64,000 bases of DNA, taken from the NCBI GenBank assembly GCA_001936135.1, contig CP012810.1:3596001-3660000 (forward strand). Reading direction: 5' to 3'. The position numbers and the translations under genes are program-made. Shown one piece after another: positions 37,801-47,667 of this stretch (within the stretch, counting starts at the first letter, position 1; every line of letters begins with the position of its first letter). The notes beneath the pieces are model-generated. The model was not told the DNA's origin. It searched no databases and saw only the letters and a list, made by a program, of their open reading frames with translations. The stretch comes from Saccharomycopsis fibuligera x Saccharomycopsis cf. fibuligera (lineage: Eukaryota > Ascomycota > Saccharomycetes > Ascoideales > Saccharomycopsidaceae).

Positions 37801-38760
37801 TCATTCAGAGCATAGCTCTTGGAATTGCGTAAACATGCCATTTGTTTTCCAGCCCACTGCACATCTATAGTTGCCAGCGCCATCCTTCATGTAACCAACC
37901 TGCCAATTTTCGTGTTTGCTAAGAAGGCTCTTAACATGGGTGATTTGGCTAACATTACCAACTTCAAATACAAACCCGTGGCAGGTATCTTGATGAGGAA
38001 GTAGAATATTTTCTACCAATGCGTCGTAGAACTCAAAGTCTCCGACTAAAGCTATCTTTGGCTCGTAATCTTTTACGGACTTGTCTAAGGTTTCGTATTC
38101 GTCTAATGGTATGTATGGAGGATTCGACACAAGCAAATTCACGTGGTTCAGTATAGGGCTGTTCTCGTTTCTACCATGATCAGAGTCCAAAACGTTCATT
38201 TGACCAAAATGCACAGTTTTATTCTCAAATAAGTGCAAATTTGCCCGGTAGTTCTCCAAGGCAAGCTCCAAGCATCCTGGATGCACGTCAACGGCGCTTA
38301 TATGAGCAGTGATTCTAGGAGTCAACTCAGCCGCCAATGACAACGCAATACAGCCGGTGCCGGTGCAAGCATCCACGACATGTATGCTCTTCAATTCTTT
38401 ACTATCGCTTGGAACTTTTTCATAATTATTCAATAGGTTTTTGGGCTGAAGAAGAGATTGGTTCACCACAGAAGCAAGCTTCATTATCCACTCTTCTGTT
38501 TCCCATCTTGGAATCAAAACGCCTTCATTGCATTTTATCAGCAACGATCCAAACGGCTGGTTTCCCAAAATGTATTGCAACGGCCTGTGGGCGGCTCTTT
38601 GGATGACTGCTTGGTGCCACTGATTCTGGGGAAGCTCTTTCTTGATCCAGCGCAAATCGGACTCGGCGGTTATGATGCAACGAGTGGCACGGTAAAGAGC
38701 GGGAAGATAGAAGTTCTGGCGGACAGCATAGCGGATGCTGCTGGGTGATAGTCGAGGCAT
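37801..38760 (-). CDS. MTQ1: Peptide release factor glutamine N5-methyltransferase, mitochondrial (Mtq1/HemK)
   Basis: A 319-aa HemK-family enzyme. The N-terminal helical part has RPLQYILGNQPFGSLLI and IPRWETEEW, the family's substrate-side block. The SAM-binding motif is VVDACTGTGCIALSLAAEL, and the catalytic NPPY is in LLVSNPPYIPLDEYE. Mtq1 methylates the glutamine of the GGQ motif of the mitochondrial release factor Mrf1, whereas Mtq2, a shorter protein lacking the N-terminal domain, acts in the cytosol. The N-terminal domain and length (yeast Mtq1 is 314 aa) favour Mtq1. The Arg-rich start (MPRLSPSSIRYAVRQ) could serve as a presequence. It is divergent from STH1. Confidence 0.9.
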   Translation of the reverse strand: MPRLSPSSIRYAVRQNFYLPALYRATRCIITAESDLRWIKKELPQNQWHQAVIQRAAHRPLQYILGNQPFGSLLIKCNEGVLIPRWETEEWIMKLASVVNQSLLQPKNLLNNYEKVPSDSKELKSIHVVDACTGTGCIALSLAAELTPRITAHISAVDVHPGCLELALENYRANLHLFENKTVHFGQMNVLDSDHGRNENSPILNHVNLLVSNPPYIPLDEYETLDKSVKDYEPKIALVGDFEFYDALVENILLPHQDTCHGFVFEVGNVSQITHVKSLLSKHENWQVGYMKDGAGNYRCAVGWKTNGMFTQFQELCSE

Positions 38761-39276
38761 TTGTGTTTGATACTTTGGCTAAAGATTGAATATTACATCT
38801 ATCCCCTTCATCATCATCAGCCTCTATGTCCGTTGTGCACTACTCACTTGTCTATGTTGAAAGGTCTTTTGCAATGTTTGGGGGTGGCAGATTGCTACCC
38901 TGCCATGACACCCCCGTTATGGTTTCCTTTCCTGTTTTCCAGTTTTTCTTATGGAAAGAGAAAACAAACCTTTGAGAGGAAAACTGAACAAATGAATGAA
39001 CGAATGTGTGTACTCTCTGCAAGTGAGTGAATGGCGACAGACGGTTGTTTTTATTTTTATTTTTTTTTATTTTTATTTTTATTTTTTTGATTTTTAATTT
39101 TTACGTGAATCTCCAACCACCCCCATCTCATACACCAAAGCTTAACCCATTTCGCGTTCTCCTTATTATTCCGCATCTCCATCTCCATTTCCATTTCCAT
39201 TTCCATTTCCATCCTCTACCCTTCCCAGTCTCGCGTGCTTTGCGTCTGTGTCCAGCAACAAAACACCTACAATTAC
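38761..39276. other. Divergent promoter between MTQ1 and STH1
   Basis: About 515 bp. It holds a T/A-rich tract at 39047-39098 and a TCCATT hexamer array at about 39177-39212, just upstream of the STH1 ATG and probably in its leader. Confidence 0.5.
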
Positions 39277-42200
39277 ATGTCCTCGTCTACCCCCTCTGCC
39301 GCACCACTACAGGTGCCTTATCCCGAGGACAGTGCCCAGGTCCAGCTTCTTCTCAAGCGCTACAGTGGCCTCTATCATGGTCTTGCCAACCCGTTCAACA
39401 ACGATAATTCTCAAGCAAATGCGGAATTAAACGCGATTGAAAAATTGTTGCATAATATCTCTAACGACCAGGACACGTACAATGCTCAGTTGGACAAAGT
39501 CTCTGAACTTGTCCAAGCTTCTCAGCAATCAAATACCAACAAATATGATATTGAATTGCTCAAGAAGCAAATTATTGGCTTCAACCTACTTGCAAAAGAT
39601 TTAGACTTGCCAAACAGTTTACAGATTGAGTTTGGCTCAAACAGCGTCTATGCCGATAATGGCGAAAAAAGTACAGATAAACAAGACTCCAAATCTAACC
39701 CTGAGGATGTTAATGAACTCAAACCAATTCAAGTGGACTTGTCAAACTTTGAGCAACGTTACGAGAATTTCGTTCCTATTGACTCGCCTTCTTTATCCAA
39801 AAATGCTGACAATTATCACGATGTGGTGGGGAATAAATACGCCGAGCTCAAAATCTCCAACAAGATATCTGAAAGAATAACTCAGTTGGAATCCTTGCCA
39901 GCAAACTTGGCTAATGTCAACACTAAATCTCTTTTGCAAAACTTCAACAAGTCTTCTGAACAAAAATTTGATGATGGCATTGACCAACTCAAGACTAATT
40001 CCTTGGTGGAACTCAAATCTTTGAAATTATTGACAAAGCAGAAACAACTAAGACAGCATCTACTAAGCGCAGTTGCTAATCAGTCTCACGATGTTGATTC
40101 CAATTTGAAAGACTCGTCGACTATTGTGCTTGCTAGAAGATTAATGAATATGAGACTCAAAATTATTGCTCCACAGACCGCTAGGCTCGCTGAACAACTT
40201 GAAGAACAGCAAAAGAGAGAATTGAAAAACATCGAGTACAAGAAAAAATTAAAAGCGTTAAGCAAAAGACTTGAATCTATTAACGACCTTTTGTTTGCTC
40301 AAAGCGAAGTCAAAAATACTAGAAATATTCATTTTTTCAAGTCAGTGACCAATTTCCACCAACAAGCCGAAAAAGAAGCAGCTAAAAGGTTAGAAAGAAC
40401 TGCGAAAGAGAGATTGCAAGCTTTGAAATCCAATGATGAAGAAGCCTATTTGAAATTATTGGATCAAACCAAGGATACAAGAATTACTCATTTGTTGAAG
40501 CAGACCAATAGTTTCTTGGATTCTTTGGCTAAAGCGGTTAAAGTGCAACAAGATGAAACCAAGCAGCAACTTAACGTTAGTGCTGCTGCTGATGCCAGTG
40601 CTGCAGAAACGAATGAAGGTCTCGATGATGAAGAAAGAGAAAACATGGACTATTATCATATTGCCCATAACGTTAAAGAAAAAGTTACTAAACAGCCTAA
40701 TCTTCTTGTTGGTGGTACTTTGAAAGAATATCAGATCAAAGGTTTAGAATGGATGGTTTCTTTATACAATAACCACTTGAATGGTATCTTGGCCGATGAG
40801 ATGGGTCTTGGTAAAACCATTCAATCTATCTCATTAGTGACGTATTTGATTGAAGTGAAAAAGGAAAGAGGCCCATTTTTGATTATTGTCCCATTGTCGA
40901 CTATCACTAATTGGACTCTTGAATGTGAAAGATGGGCTCCAGCAGTCAAGAAAATTGTATACAAAGGTACACCAAACCAACGTAAATTGCTTGCTCACGA
41001 GGTGCGTCGCGGTGATTTCCAAATATTATTGACTACCTATGAGTACATCATCAAGGACAGATCGTTATTGTCTAAGCTTAAATGGGCACATATGATCATT
41101 GATGAAGGTCACAGAATGAAAAATACAAACTCCAAATTATCATTCACATTAACAAACTACTATTATACTAAAAACAGATTGATTTTGACCGGTACTCCAT
41201 TGCAGAATAACTTGCCGGAACTATGGGCGTTGCTTAATTTTGTCTTGCCCAAAATTTTCAACTCTGTCAAAACTTTTGACGAATGGTTTAATACGCCATT
41301 TGCTAATGCTGGTACTGGGGAAAAATTGGAATTATCTGAAGAAGAAAGTTTGTTGATTATCAGAAGATTGCATAAAGTTTTGAGACCATTCTTGTTGAGA
41401 AGATTGAAAAAAGATGTCGAAAAGGATTTGCCTGATAAAGTGGAAAAAGTTGTCAAGTGCAAATTTTCCGGTTTGCAATACGCATTGTATCAACAAATGC
41501 TCAGACACAATGCATTATTTGTCGGCTCTTCTATCAATAATGGTACCACCAAAAGTGGAATTAAAGGTTTAAACAACAAGATTATGCAGTTGAGAAAAGT
41601 GTGTAATCATCCTTTTGTGTTTGAAGAAGTTGAAGATTTGATCAACCCAAGTAGACTTTCCAATGCTACTCTTTGGAGAACTAGTGGTAAATTTGAGTTA
41701 TTGGATCGTGTCTTACCGAAATTTAAAGCGTCGGGCCACAGAGTGTTGATTTTCTTCCAAATGACATCGGTGATGGATATCATGGAAGATTATTTGCGTT
41801 ATAGAAACATGCAGTTTTTAAGATTGGACGGCGGTACTAAAGCTGATGAAAGACAAGATATGTTGAAAGAATTCAATAAGAAGGAAAGCGAGATTTTTGT
41901 GTTTTTGTTATCTACCAGAGCTGGTGGGTTGGGCTTGAATTTACAAACTGCTGATACGGTTATTATTTTCGATACTGATTGGAATCCACATCAAGATTTA
42001 CAAGCTCAAGATAGAGCCCATAGAATTGGCCAAAAAAATGAAGTGAGAATTTTGAGATTAATCACTAGTGATTCCGTGGAAGAAGTCATTTTAGAAAGAG
42101 CACATGAAAAATTAAACATTGATGGTAAAGTTATCCAAGCTGGTAAGTTTGATAACAAGTCCACCGCTGAGGAACAAGAAGCGTTTTTGAGAAGATTGCT

Positions 42201-43323
42201 TGAAGCTGAGGAATTGAAAAAGAAAGGTGGTGCTGAAGAAGAAGCAGTTTACTATGATGACGATGAATTGAATCAAATCTTGGCTAGATCTGAAGAAGAA
42301 AAGACGCTTTTCCATGAAATGGATTTGAAAAGAGCCGCTGATGCTAAAAAAGATGGCGAGAGTCCATACAGATTAATGACTAAGGAAGAGTTACCGGACG
42401 TTTTCAGTGAAGAGACTGTTGATAAGCAATTCAACAAAAAGGAAGTTGAAGCTGAGCTTGGGAAGACCAGAGAACGTAAGAAGGTCATGTATGACGATGG
42501 TTTAACTGAAGAACAATGGTTAGAGGCCATGGACAATGATGATATGACGGTGGAAGAAGCAATTGCCAAAAAGCAAGAAGCAATGGCTAAAAGAAGAGCC
42601 AAAAAAGCTAAATTCAAGACCCCGGACGCTGACGAGCAGGGAGAAGACGGTGATGAAGATTACGATGAAGAAGCTAAAAACGAGGAAAATGTCAAACCGG
42701 CAAAGAAAAGAAACAGAAAATCTACAGCTAAAAAGATGAATTACAATATTGATGGTGATGATGGCGAATCAGCCGCTGCATCTGATAATGATGAAGAGGC
42801 AGAGGCGGAAGCTGAAGCACAGTTCACTGGTGACGAAGATGAAGAAGAAATTAAGCCTAAAAAGAAACAAAAGAAGGCTAAAAACGGTGCTGCTAATGGT
42901 AGCAATGGGGCTGGCAAGAATGGTCGCAGCGAAGAAGATGTTAGTAAGCAAACCAAAGGCAAAAACACCGCCAACAATAACAGCAGCAGCAATACTACTA
43001 CCGAATTTGCTGTTAAGGCACAAAGTCTACTCGATGGGTTAGTTGAACTCAAAGATGAAGAAACAGGCGATTCGGTGCTGGAATTATTCCTCAAATTGCC
43101 TTCTAAGAAGCTTTATCCAGATTATTACAAGATCATCAAGAAGCCAATCAGTGTCAATGAGATTCAGAAGAAGCTAAATAGGAAATCAGGTTATAAGAGT
43201 TATGATGACTTGGTTGATGATCTTAAATTGATGATCAGTAATGCGCAAACATACAACGAGCCGGGCAGTTTTGTGTATGAGAATGCCACTACGATTGAGC
43301 AGTTTATCAATGAATTTAATTGA
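39277..43323 (+). CDS. STH1: RSC complex ATPase Sth1 (SNF2 family)
   Basis: A 1348-aa chromatin-remodelling ATPase; yeast Sth1 has 1359 aa. An N-terminal Sth1-specific part (AIEKLLHNISNDQDTY) is followed by the HSA/post-HSA region at about 300-430, which contains RLERTAKERLQALKSNDEEA and LKLLDQTKDTRITHLLKQTN. The helicase has Walker A in LADEMGLGKTIQS (about 505-517), DEGH (about 607-612), TGTPLQNNLPELW, and the C-lobe QAQDRAHRIGQ. Charged Glu/Lys linkers lead to a bromodomain (about 1248-1348: KLPSKKLYPDYYKIIKKP). The strong match to Sth1 rather than Snf2 in the N-terminus and around the helicase supports RSC. The ATG at 39277 was chosen because the frame upstream has no ATG. The CTG at 43078 (residue 1268) bears on the genetic code. 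Confidence 0.96.
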   Translation: MSSSTPSAAPLQVPYPEDSAQVQLLLKRYSGLYHGLANPFNNDNSQANAELNAIEKLLHNISNDQDTYNAQLDKVSELVQASQQSNTNKYDIELLKKQIIGFNLLAKDLDLPNSLQIEFGSNSVYADNGEKSTDKQDSKSNPEDVNELKPIQVDLSNFEQRYENFVPIDSPSLSKNADNYHDVVGNKYAELKISNKISERITQLESLPANLANVNTKSLLQNFNKSSEQKFDDGIDQLKTNSLVELKSLKLLTKQKQLRQHLLSAVANQSHDVDSNLKDSSTIVLARRLMNMRLKIIAPQTARLAEQLEEQQKRELKNIEYKKKLKALSKRLESINDLLFAQSEVKNTRNIHFFKSVTNFHQQAEKEAAKRLERTAKERLQALKSNDEEAYLKLLDQTKDTRITHLLKQTNSFLDSLAKAVKVQQDETKQQLNVSAAADASAAETNEGLDDEERENMDYYHIAHNVKEKVTKQPNLLVGGTLKEYQIKGLEWMVSLYNNHLNGILADEMGLGKTIQSISLVTYLIEVKKERGPFLIIVPLSTITNWTLECERWAPAVKKIVYKGTPNQRKLLAHEVRRGDFQILLTTYEYIIKDRSLLSKLKWAHMIIDEGHRMKNTNSKLSFTLTNYYYTKNRLILTGTPLQNNLPELWALLNFVLPKIFNSVKTFDEWFNTPFANAGTGEKLELSEEESLLIIRRLHKVLRPFLLRRLKKDVEKDLPDKVEKVVKCKFSGLQYALYQQMLRHNALFVGSSINNGTTKSGIKGLNNKIMQLRKVCNHPFVFEEVEDLINPSRLSNATLWRTSGKFELLDRVLPKFKASGHRVLIFFQMTSVMDIMEDYLRYRNMQFLRLDGGTKADERQDMLKEFNKKESEIFVFLLSTRAGGLGLNLQTADTVIIFDTDWNPHQDLQAQDRAHRIGQKNEVRILRLITSDSVEEVILERAHEKLNIDGKVIQAGKFDNKSTAEEQEAFLRRLLEAEELKKKGGAEEEAVYYDDDELNQILARSEEEKTLFHEMDLKRAADAKKDGESPYRLMTKEELPDVFSEETVDKQFNKKEVEAELGKTRERKKVMYDDGLTEEQWLEAMDNDDMTVEEAIAKKQEAMAKRRAKKAKFKTPDADEQGEDGDEDYDEEAKNEENVKPAKKRNRKSTAKKMNYNIDGDDGESAAASDNDEEAEAEAEAQFTGDEDEEEIKPKKKQKKAKNGAANGSNGAGKNGRSEEDVSKQTKGKNTANNNSSSNTTTEFAVKAQSLLDGLVELKDEETGDSVLELFLKLPSKKLYPDYYKIIKKPISVNEIQKKLNRKSGYKSYDDLVDDLKLMISNAQTYNEPGSFVYENATTIEQFINEFN

Positions 43324-43819
43324 CTGATAGTTTGACTGTTTTAGGCGTATCTTTTTTTGTACTCTAGTGAATTGGATTATTTTTTTTTTTTTTTTTTTTG
43401 TTTGTTTGTTTGCTGCACTTTTTTTTTTTCTTCTGACATTTTTGTTGTTTCCTATATATTTTTATTTTGTCTATTCATTTCCTATGTAATTTTATTCAAT
43501 TTCATATAATTTGTTCCTTTAAATCTACCTGTCAGCCGTAGAATCGTGTAAGGTACTTTTTCCCCATCTACTCCTGGGCTTCTGCTCACTGCTTAGTGAT
43601 AGCGGCATTGTGATTCGTTGACGAGAAGTCACATGGTGCAGGGTGAGTTCAAAAAAAAAGTAAAAATAAAAAAAAAATAAAAAAAAATAAAACTGTACGC
43701 CAGAGTTTCTGCGATGGGTGGTGAGTATTATAGTTTAGTATTACTAACTCTTTTGAGATTTAATTTATCGAGCGTATCTTCATTACTTTGCAAAATCAAT
43801 AACTCATTATAACAGAAAA
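43324..43819. other. Intergenic: STH1 3' flank and GRX5 promoter
   Basis: About 500 bp, T-rich after STH1 (43379-43400) and A-rich at about 43652-43691. A TACTAAC at about 43743 precedes the GRX5 start, but no matching donor is seen. Confidence 0.5.
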
Positions 43820-43872
43820 ATGTTTTCTAGACAGTTAGCAGTAAACAGCAGATTGGTATGTGGAATAGTTTC

Positions 43873-43924
<52 letters not shown>

Positions 43925-44715
43925 TATATGCGGACAGGCAGACGGGATAGTTGAAGAGCAATAGGTTTGAATTCAACGCTTGTGCTAGCGCCGGTGGCCA
44001 GATGAAAATGAGAATATTAAAACGATATTTGCACTGATAAGAGTATTAAGATGATTTACAGGTTTTTATTCGTGACAGTGCCAAGTGCTGCAGCATGTAT
44101 GATGAGTTTTATATTTAATTAATCAGCAATACTAACATTACGATGATACAGATCAGTCGCTCAGTGGCTATCAACGGGGCCACCAAGACCGCCAGCCAAA
44201 GATTTTTTTCTATGGCCAGCAGAAACAGCAACACCAATAGCATCAGCAGAGCCGTCTTTTCCGCCAAGTACAACAGTCCAAGACAAATTGCCACTGGTAT
44301 TCAATTTGCCAGATATTTGTCCACCGAAATGGAACAATCCATTAGTGAAGCCGTCAAGTCCGCTCCAGTGGTGCTTTTCATGAAAGGTACTCCAGAAGCC
44401 CCAGCTTGTGGATTCAGTAGATCGACAATTGCCCTTTTGGGCTCCATCGGCGTTGATCCAGAAAAGTTTGCTGCTTATAACGTGTTGGAAGATGCTGAAC
44501 TTAGACAAGGAATCAAAGAGTACAGTGACTGGCCAACCATTCCACAATTATACGTCAACGGTGAATTCATTGGTGGTTGCGATATTGTTACTAGTATGGC
44601 TCAGAATGGTGAATTATTGGAGTTGTTGGAAAAAGAAGGATTGTTGGTGTACGAAGAAGAAGAACAAGATATTGAAGAACCACAGTCCACCAACGTCAAG
44701 CCGGTGCAGAGATAA
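43820..44715 (+). CDS. GRX5: Mitochondrial monothiol glutaredoxin Grx5, spliced
   Basis: Exon 1 (43820-43855) encodes [12 protein letters not shown]. The intron 43856-44151 has donor GTATGT, branch ATACTAAC (about 44129-44136) and acceptor ATACAG. Exon 2 is 44152-44715, giving 199 aa. The Arg/Ser-rich N-terminus of about 60 residues without acidic residues is a likely mitochondrial presequence. The glutaredoxin domain has the monothiol active site CGFS (Cys 98) in [11 protein letters not shown], the cis-proline loop [16 protein letters not shown], and GGCDI for glutathione binding. Grx5 transfers Fe-S clusters from Isu1 to downstream carriers. An ATG at 44143 also gives an open frame, but it lies before the splice acceptor; the spliced start is preferred because it supplies a better presequence and all splice signals are present. 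Confidence 0.9.
43877..43918. repeat. (AT)n microsatellite inside the GRX5 intron
   Basis: About 20 uninterrupted AT units shortly after the 5' splice site. Length is probably polymorphic. Confidence 0.9.
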
Positions 44716-45035
44716 GCTTCGTGATAGATTATGGTTTCTTACTTTTTGTACATAGCGAGCACTTTATAATTAACGGATACTGATATTCTAATTGTTTTTC
44801 TTATTTTTTTTTTTGTTTTTGATGGGTGGTGTAGTATTGTTATTATTACTATATATAGTATGGGTGTACATATCGGTGATATGGGGATGTTGAGGTTAGT
44901 TGAAGCAATGGTCACATGACACCGCTGCTCTTCGAAAATTTTACACTGCGGAATTCTCGCTGACTCTGAAAAACTATAAAAGGAGCCCCAGTCCCTTGTA
45001 TTTTTTATAAAGTTTTTCTCTTGTTTCCTTTCTTT
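44716..45035. other. GRX5 3' flank and U3 promoter
   Basis: The last 60 bases contain the U3 TATA box (separate entry). No gene is seen. Confidence 0.5.
44975..44983 (+). promoter_or_regulatory. TATA box of the U3 snoRNA gene
   Basis: TATAAAAGG lies about 60 bp upstream of the U3 5' end, within the usual yeast polymerase II spacing. Confidence 0.6.
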
Positions 45036-45473
45036 GTCGACGTACTTCAGTAAGTAGCCCCCTATATGGTTTGGTTTCTTTCCCAAGATACCAAAAATAG
45101 AAAGAGAACAAAACAACAAAACAAAAAAAAAAAAAAGATAGCTGGTGCTATTGGATTCAGGAGGTTATGATTTACTAACAAATATCTAAAGTAGGATCAT
45201 TTCTATAGGTCACGTCTCTCTTTGACTCTTCAAAAGAGCCACTGAATCCAACTTGGTTGATGAGGCGATAACCCTTATACCCTAGAATGAGGTTTGAAAT
45301 AGCTTGGTCTGTGTATCCTAGTTGATCCAGTCATCTACATTTTTTTATTACCGTTCTTTTGTCTGAGGCTTTGTCTTTACAAAGCTGAGAAAGAAGCAAT
45401 GATTTCGACCCTGTGGAGCATACTTCTCTGGAGGAGCTCCTGCGGGGTGGGTATAAGCGGCAGTCTGACAAGT
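45036..45473 (+). ncRNA. SNR17: U3 small nucleolar RNA, intron-containing
   Basis: Exon 1 is GTCGACGTACTTCA (45036-45049), identical to the 5' end of S. cerevisiae U3. The intron 45050-45194 has donor GTAAGT, branch TTACTAAC and acceptor GTAG. Exon 2 begins GATCATTTCTATAGG and contains the conserved CTCTTTGACTCTTCAAAAG and GAGCCACTGAATCCAAC, then TTGGTTGATGAG (C' box region). A B/C-like box ATGATTTCGACC follows at about 45398, and the end GGCAGTCTGACAAGT carries box D. The mature RNA is about 293 nt (333 in S. cerevisiae). U3 base-pairs with the 35S pre-rRNA 5' ETS and 18S region to guide early cleavages. Intron-bearing U3 genes are known in yeasts. The 3' end is placed by analogy. Confidence 0.93.
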
Positions 45474-46206
45474 TTCTTGGTATATATATTTTATTGTTGA
45501 TGTAATAAACAGAGCTTTTGCATTGAAAGTCAGTACATTTTTTTTTCTTCTCCTTTCTTTTATGCCTTGTAGACACCAAAGTAATTTCATCAGATGTAGC
45601 AGTGCTGAACATACGCTGATAGCGGACTGGTACTCTCGTGTGTATATAGCATCTAGTCTAGCGCCGCCCCTTTTATTCTAAAGGCACTCTGTCTTTTTTG
45701 TTGCTTTTTTTTTTATTTTTTATTTTTATTTTTATTTTTTTTTCTTCCGTTTCCTGTTCCGTGTGTCAATCAAAGAGAAACGTACCAGAAAAGAAATTCA
45801 AACAGAGCAAGAGCCCAGTACTCACTTCACACACTAGCTCTTTTGCACAAGACCCTTTATTCACTATCATCGCCATCGCTTGCTTCAAGCTCATCTCCCT
45901 TGCAGACCGCTCATACTTTGCTAGGGCACCTTCTGCTTTTCAATATCACCAACTCGTTTGCTGCGTGGCCTCAAGCGTTCTTATTTTTTTTTTTTTTTTT
46001 TTGTTTTATAGCTCCGCCGACATCACAACAAGAAAAAGACTAGAGCCGTATCTCGGTAGAGTCTTCATAACGAAGGTAAAATAAAAATATAGAATTTTTT
46101 TTTTTTTTTTTTTCTTTTTTATCGCATCATTACACATCGCACCAAAGGCCCCCATTCAACACTTTCCCTCTTTGCTCCATCTAAATCAGCTTTATATTAC
46201 ATTCTC
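45474..46206. other. Intergenic: U3 3' flank and IPT1 promoter
   Basis: About 730 bp, strongly T-rich, with T runs near 45708-45745, 45985-46001 and 46096-46114. No gene is recognised. Confidence 0.5.
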
Positions 46207-47646
46207 ATGGCCGGATTGGTAAAACCATTCAGGTTCTTGCTTATTGCCATTAGCAGGCTTTATCATGGTGCTATCAACAATCACGGCAATGTGTTCTTTT
46301 TGATCCTCAACTTTTGTGTTAATTTCTCTCCCATCTTTATCTGGCTTCTGATCTTTAAGAATGCAGGCATAATACCCCATGAATGGCGCCCCACCATCCA
46401 CGTCAAGCTCGTTTACTATATCGACTTGTATTTCTATGATTTTAATTTTGTCGGCATCGTGTGCGGCTTGCTGTTGATGGCGTTGGCCTACTTGATGTAT
46501 TTGGGGTTCTTCCGCATCAAGACTCCCCCTGCCGGAATGGGCACGGGTGCAGGGCCATCTTTTGTTCCATTAAGTGGTAGCGCTGATGAGGATTTTGAAG
46601 CTTCAACTGCTAGTCTGTTGTCTCTGTCTGATAATACCCTTGGCAATAATGCTGCCAGAGGCCATATTTCTACTGCTGCAAGTGCGTTTGAAATCGATAG
46701 TAATCCTGATGTTGACGAAGAATACCAGTTGGAAAACATTAGCAGTGGGTCACGCAGTAAAGAGCAAGAGCAAGAGCCAAAAACCAACATCACCACCACT
46801 ACTGCTACATCATCATTGGGATCAACATCAGCAGCCAGAACCAGAACCCGTCAAAGTTTGCTATCTAAGAAAAAATTCAATTATAACTATCCTCCGGGCT
46901 ATTCCCCCGTGCTTATTGTTTTGCTATTTGCTTTATCTTGGCCTATTCTCAACTTGGATTTTTATTTTGCTCAGCCAGACTTCATCACCAATTCTAAAGA
47001 TATTCTTGCGTGGATATTCTATGTTCTTTGCCACTTGATTGCTCCTATTGTTACTGCTGTTTACTTGTATGTTTTCCAACCTCCAGGAGCACTCATGTAT
47101 TTTTCAATGATTCTCGGTGCCCAAAACATCAGCGGCGTATTCACCCATTTGTTGTTTCCTAATGCTCCACCGTGGTTCATTCATTTGAACGGTGTGGATA
47201 TTGAACCGACTTATGAAATGCCTGGGTTTGCTGCTGGATTAACTAGAGTTGATGTTGCCATGGGTACTCATTTGAATTCTAAGGGGTTCCACAAATCGCC
47301 AATTGTGTTTGGAGCATTCCCTTCATTGCACTCTGCTATGGCGGTGCAGGTTTTTTTGCATTTGAATTTTTACAGTAAGTGGAAAATCGCTAAAGTTATT
47401 GGATTATTGTTCGTGGTCATTCAGTGGTGGGCTACTATTTATTTGGATCACCATTTCCGTTTGGACTTGTTTGCGGGAATGTTGTATGCCTATTTTTATT
47501 TTATTGTATTCCAGAAATTTTTGTTCAGAGTGCAAAAGAATTTTTTCAATAACTATTTCTTCAATAGAAATATATTGGGTACTACTATGGGGATGAGAGT
47601 GTTTAAGGGAACAGTGTTAGAAAGATTTTTTGATCCATACAGCTGA
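46207..47646 (+). CDS. IPT1: Inositolphosphotransferase Ipt1 (M(IP)2C synthase)
   Basis: A 479-aa Golgi-type membrane protein of the Aur1/Ipt1 PAP2 family. It matches yeast Ipt1 from end to end: NFSPIFIWLLIFKNAGIIP near the start, APIVTAVYLYVFQPPG, the PAP2 motif FGAFPSLHSA (about 368-377), WATIYLDHHFRLDLFAG (about 410-426), and the end MGMRVFKGTVLERFFDP (yeast has FGMRVFCGTKMEWFFDP). Ipt1 adds a second inositol phosphate to mannosyl-inositol-phosphoceramide, making the terminal sphingolipid M(IP)2C. Aur1 proper differs in its motifs (THHYFVDL). A Ser/Thr-rich insert of about 120 residues (about 105-225) sits in a loop near the N-terminus, whereas yeast carries its insert between the catalytic motifs. 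The stop codon lies inside a short tandem repeat. Confidence 0.9.
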   Translation: MAGLVKPFRFLLIAISRLYHGAINNHGNVFFLILNFCVNFSPIFIWLLIFKNAGIIPHEWRPTIHVKLVYYIDLYFYDFNFVGIVCGLLLMALAYLMYLGFFRIKTPPAGMGTGAGPSFVPLSGSADEDFEASTASLLSLSDNTLGNNAARGHISTAASAFEIDSNPDVDEEYQLENISSGSRSKEQEQEPKTNITTTTATSSLGSTSAARTRTRQSLLSKKKFNYNYPPGYSPVLIVLLFALSWPILNLDFYFAQPDFITNSKDILAWIFYVLCHLIAPIVTAVYLYVFQPPGALMYFSMILGAQNISGVFTHLLFPNAPPWFIHLNGVDIEPTYEMPGFAAGLTRVDVAMGTHLNSKGFHKSPIVFGAFPSLHSAMAVQVFLHLNFYSKWKIAKVIGLLFVVIQWWATIYLDHHFRLDLFAGMLYAYFYFIVFQKFLFRVQKNFFNNYFFNRNILGTTMGMRVFKGTVLERFFDPYS

Positions 47647-47667
47647 GCAGCTGAGCAGCTGAGCAGC
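47640..47667. repeat. CAGCTGAG octamer tandem repeat spanning the IPT1 stop codon
   Basis: Three and a half copies of an 8-bp unit. The IPT1 stop TGA (47644-47646) lies in the first copy. Confidence 0.85.

Noticed and set aside
46207-47646. AUR1 as the identity of the PAP2 gene
   Set aside because: The catalytic block reads LDHHFRLDL, not THHYFVDL, and both ends match Ipt1 closely, so IPT1 is preferred.
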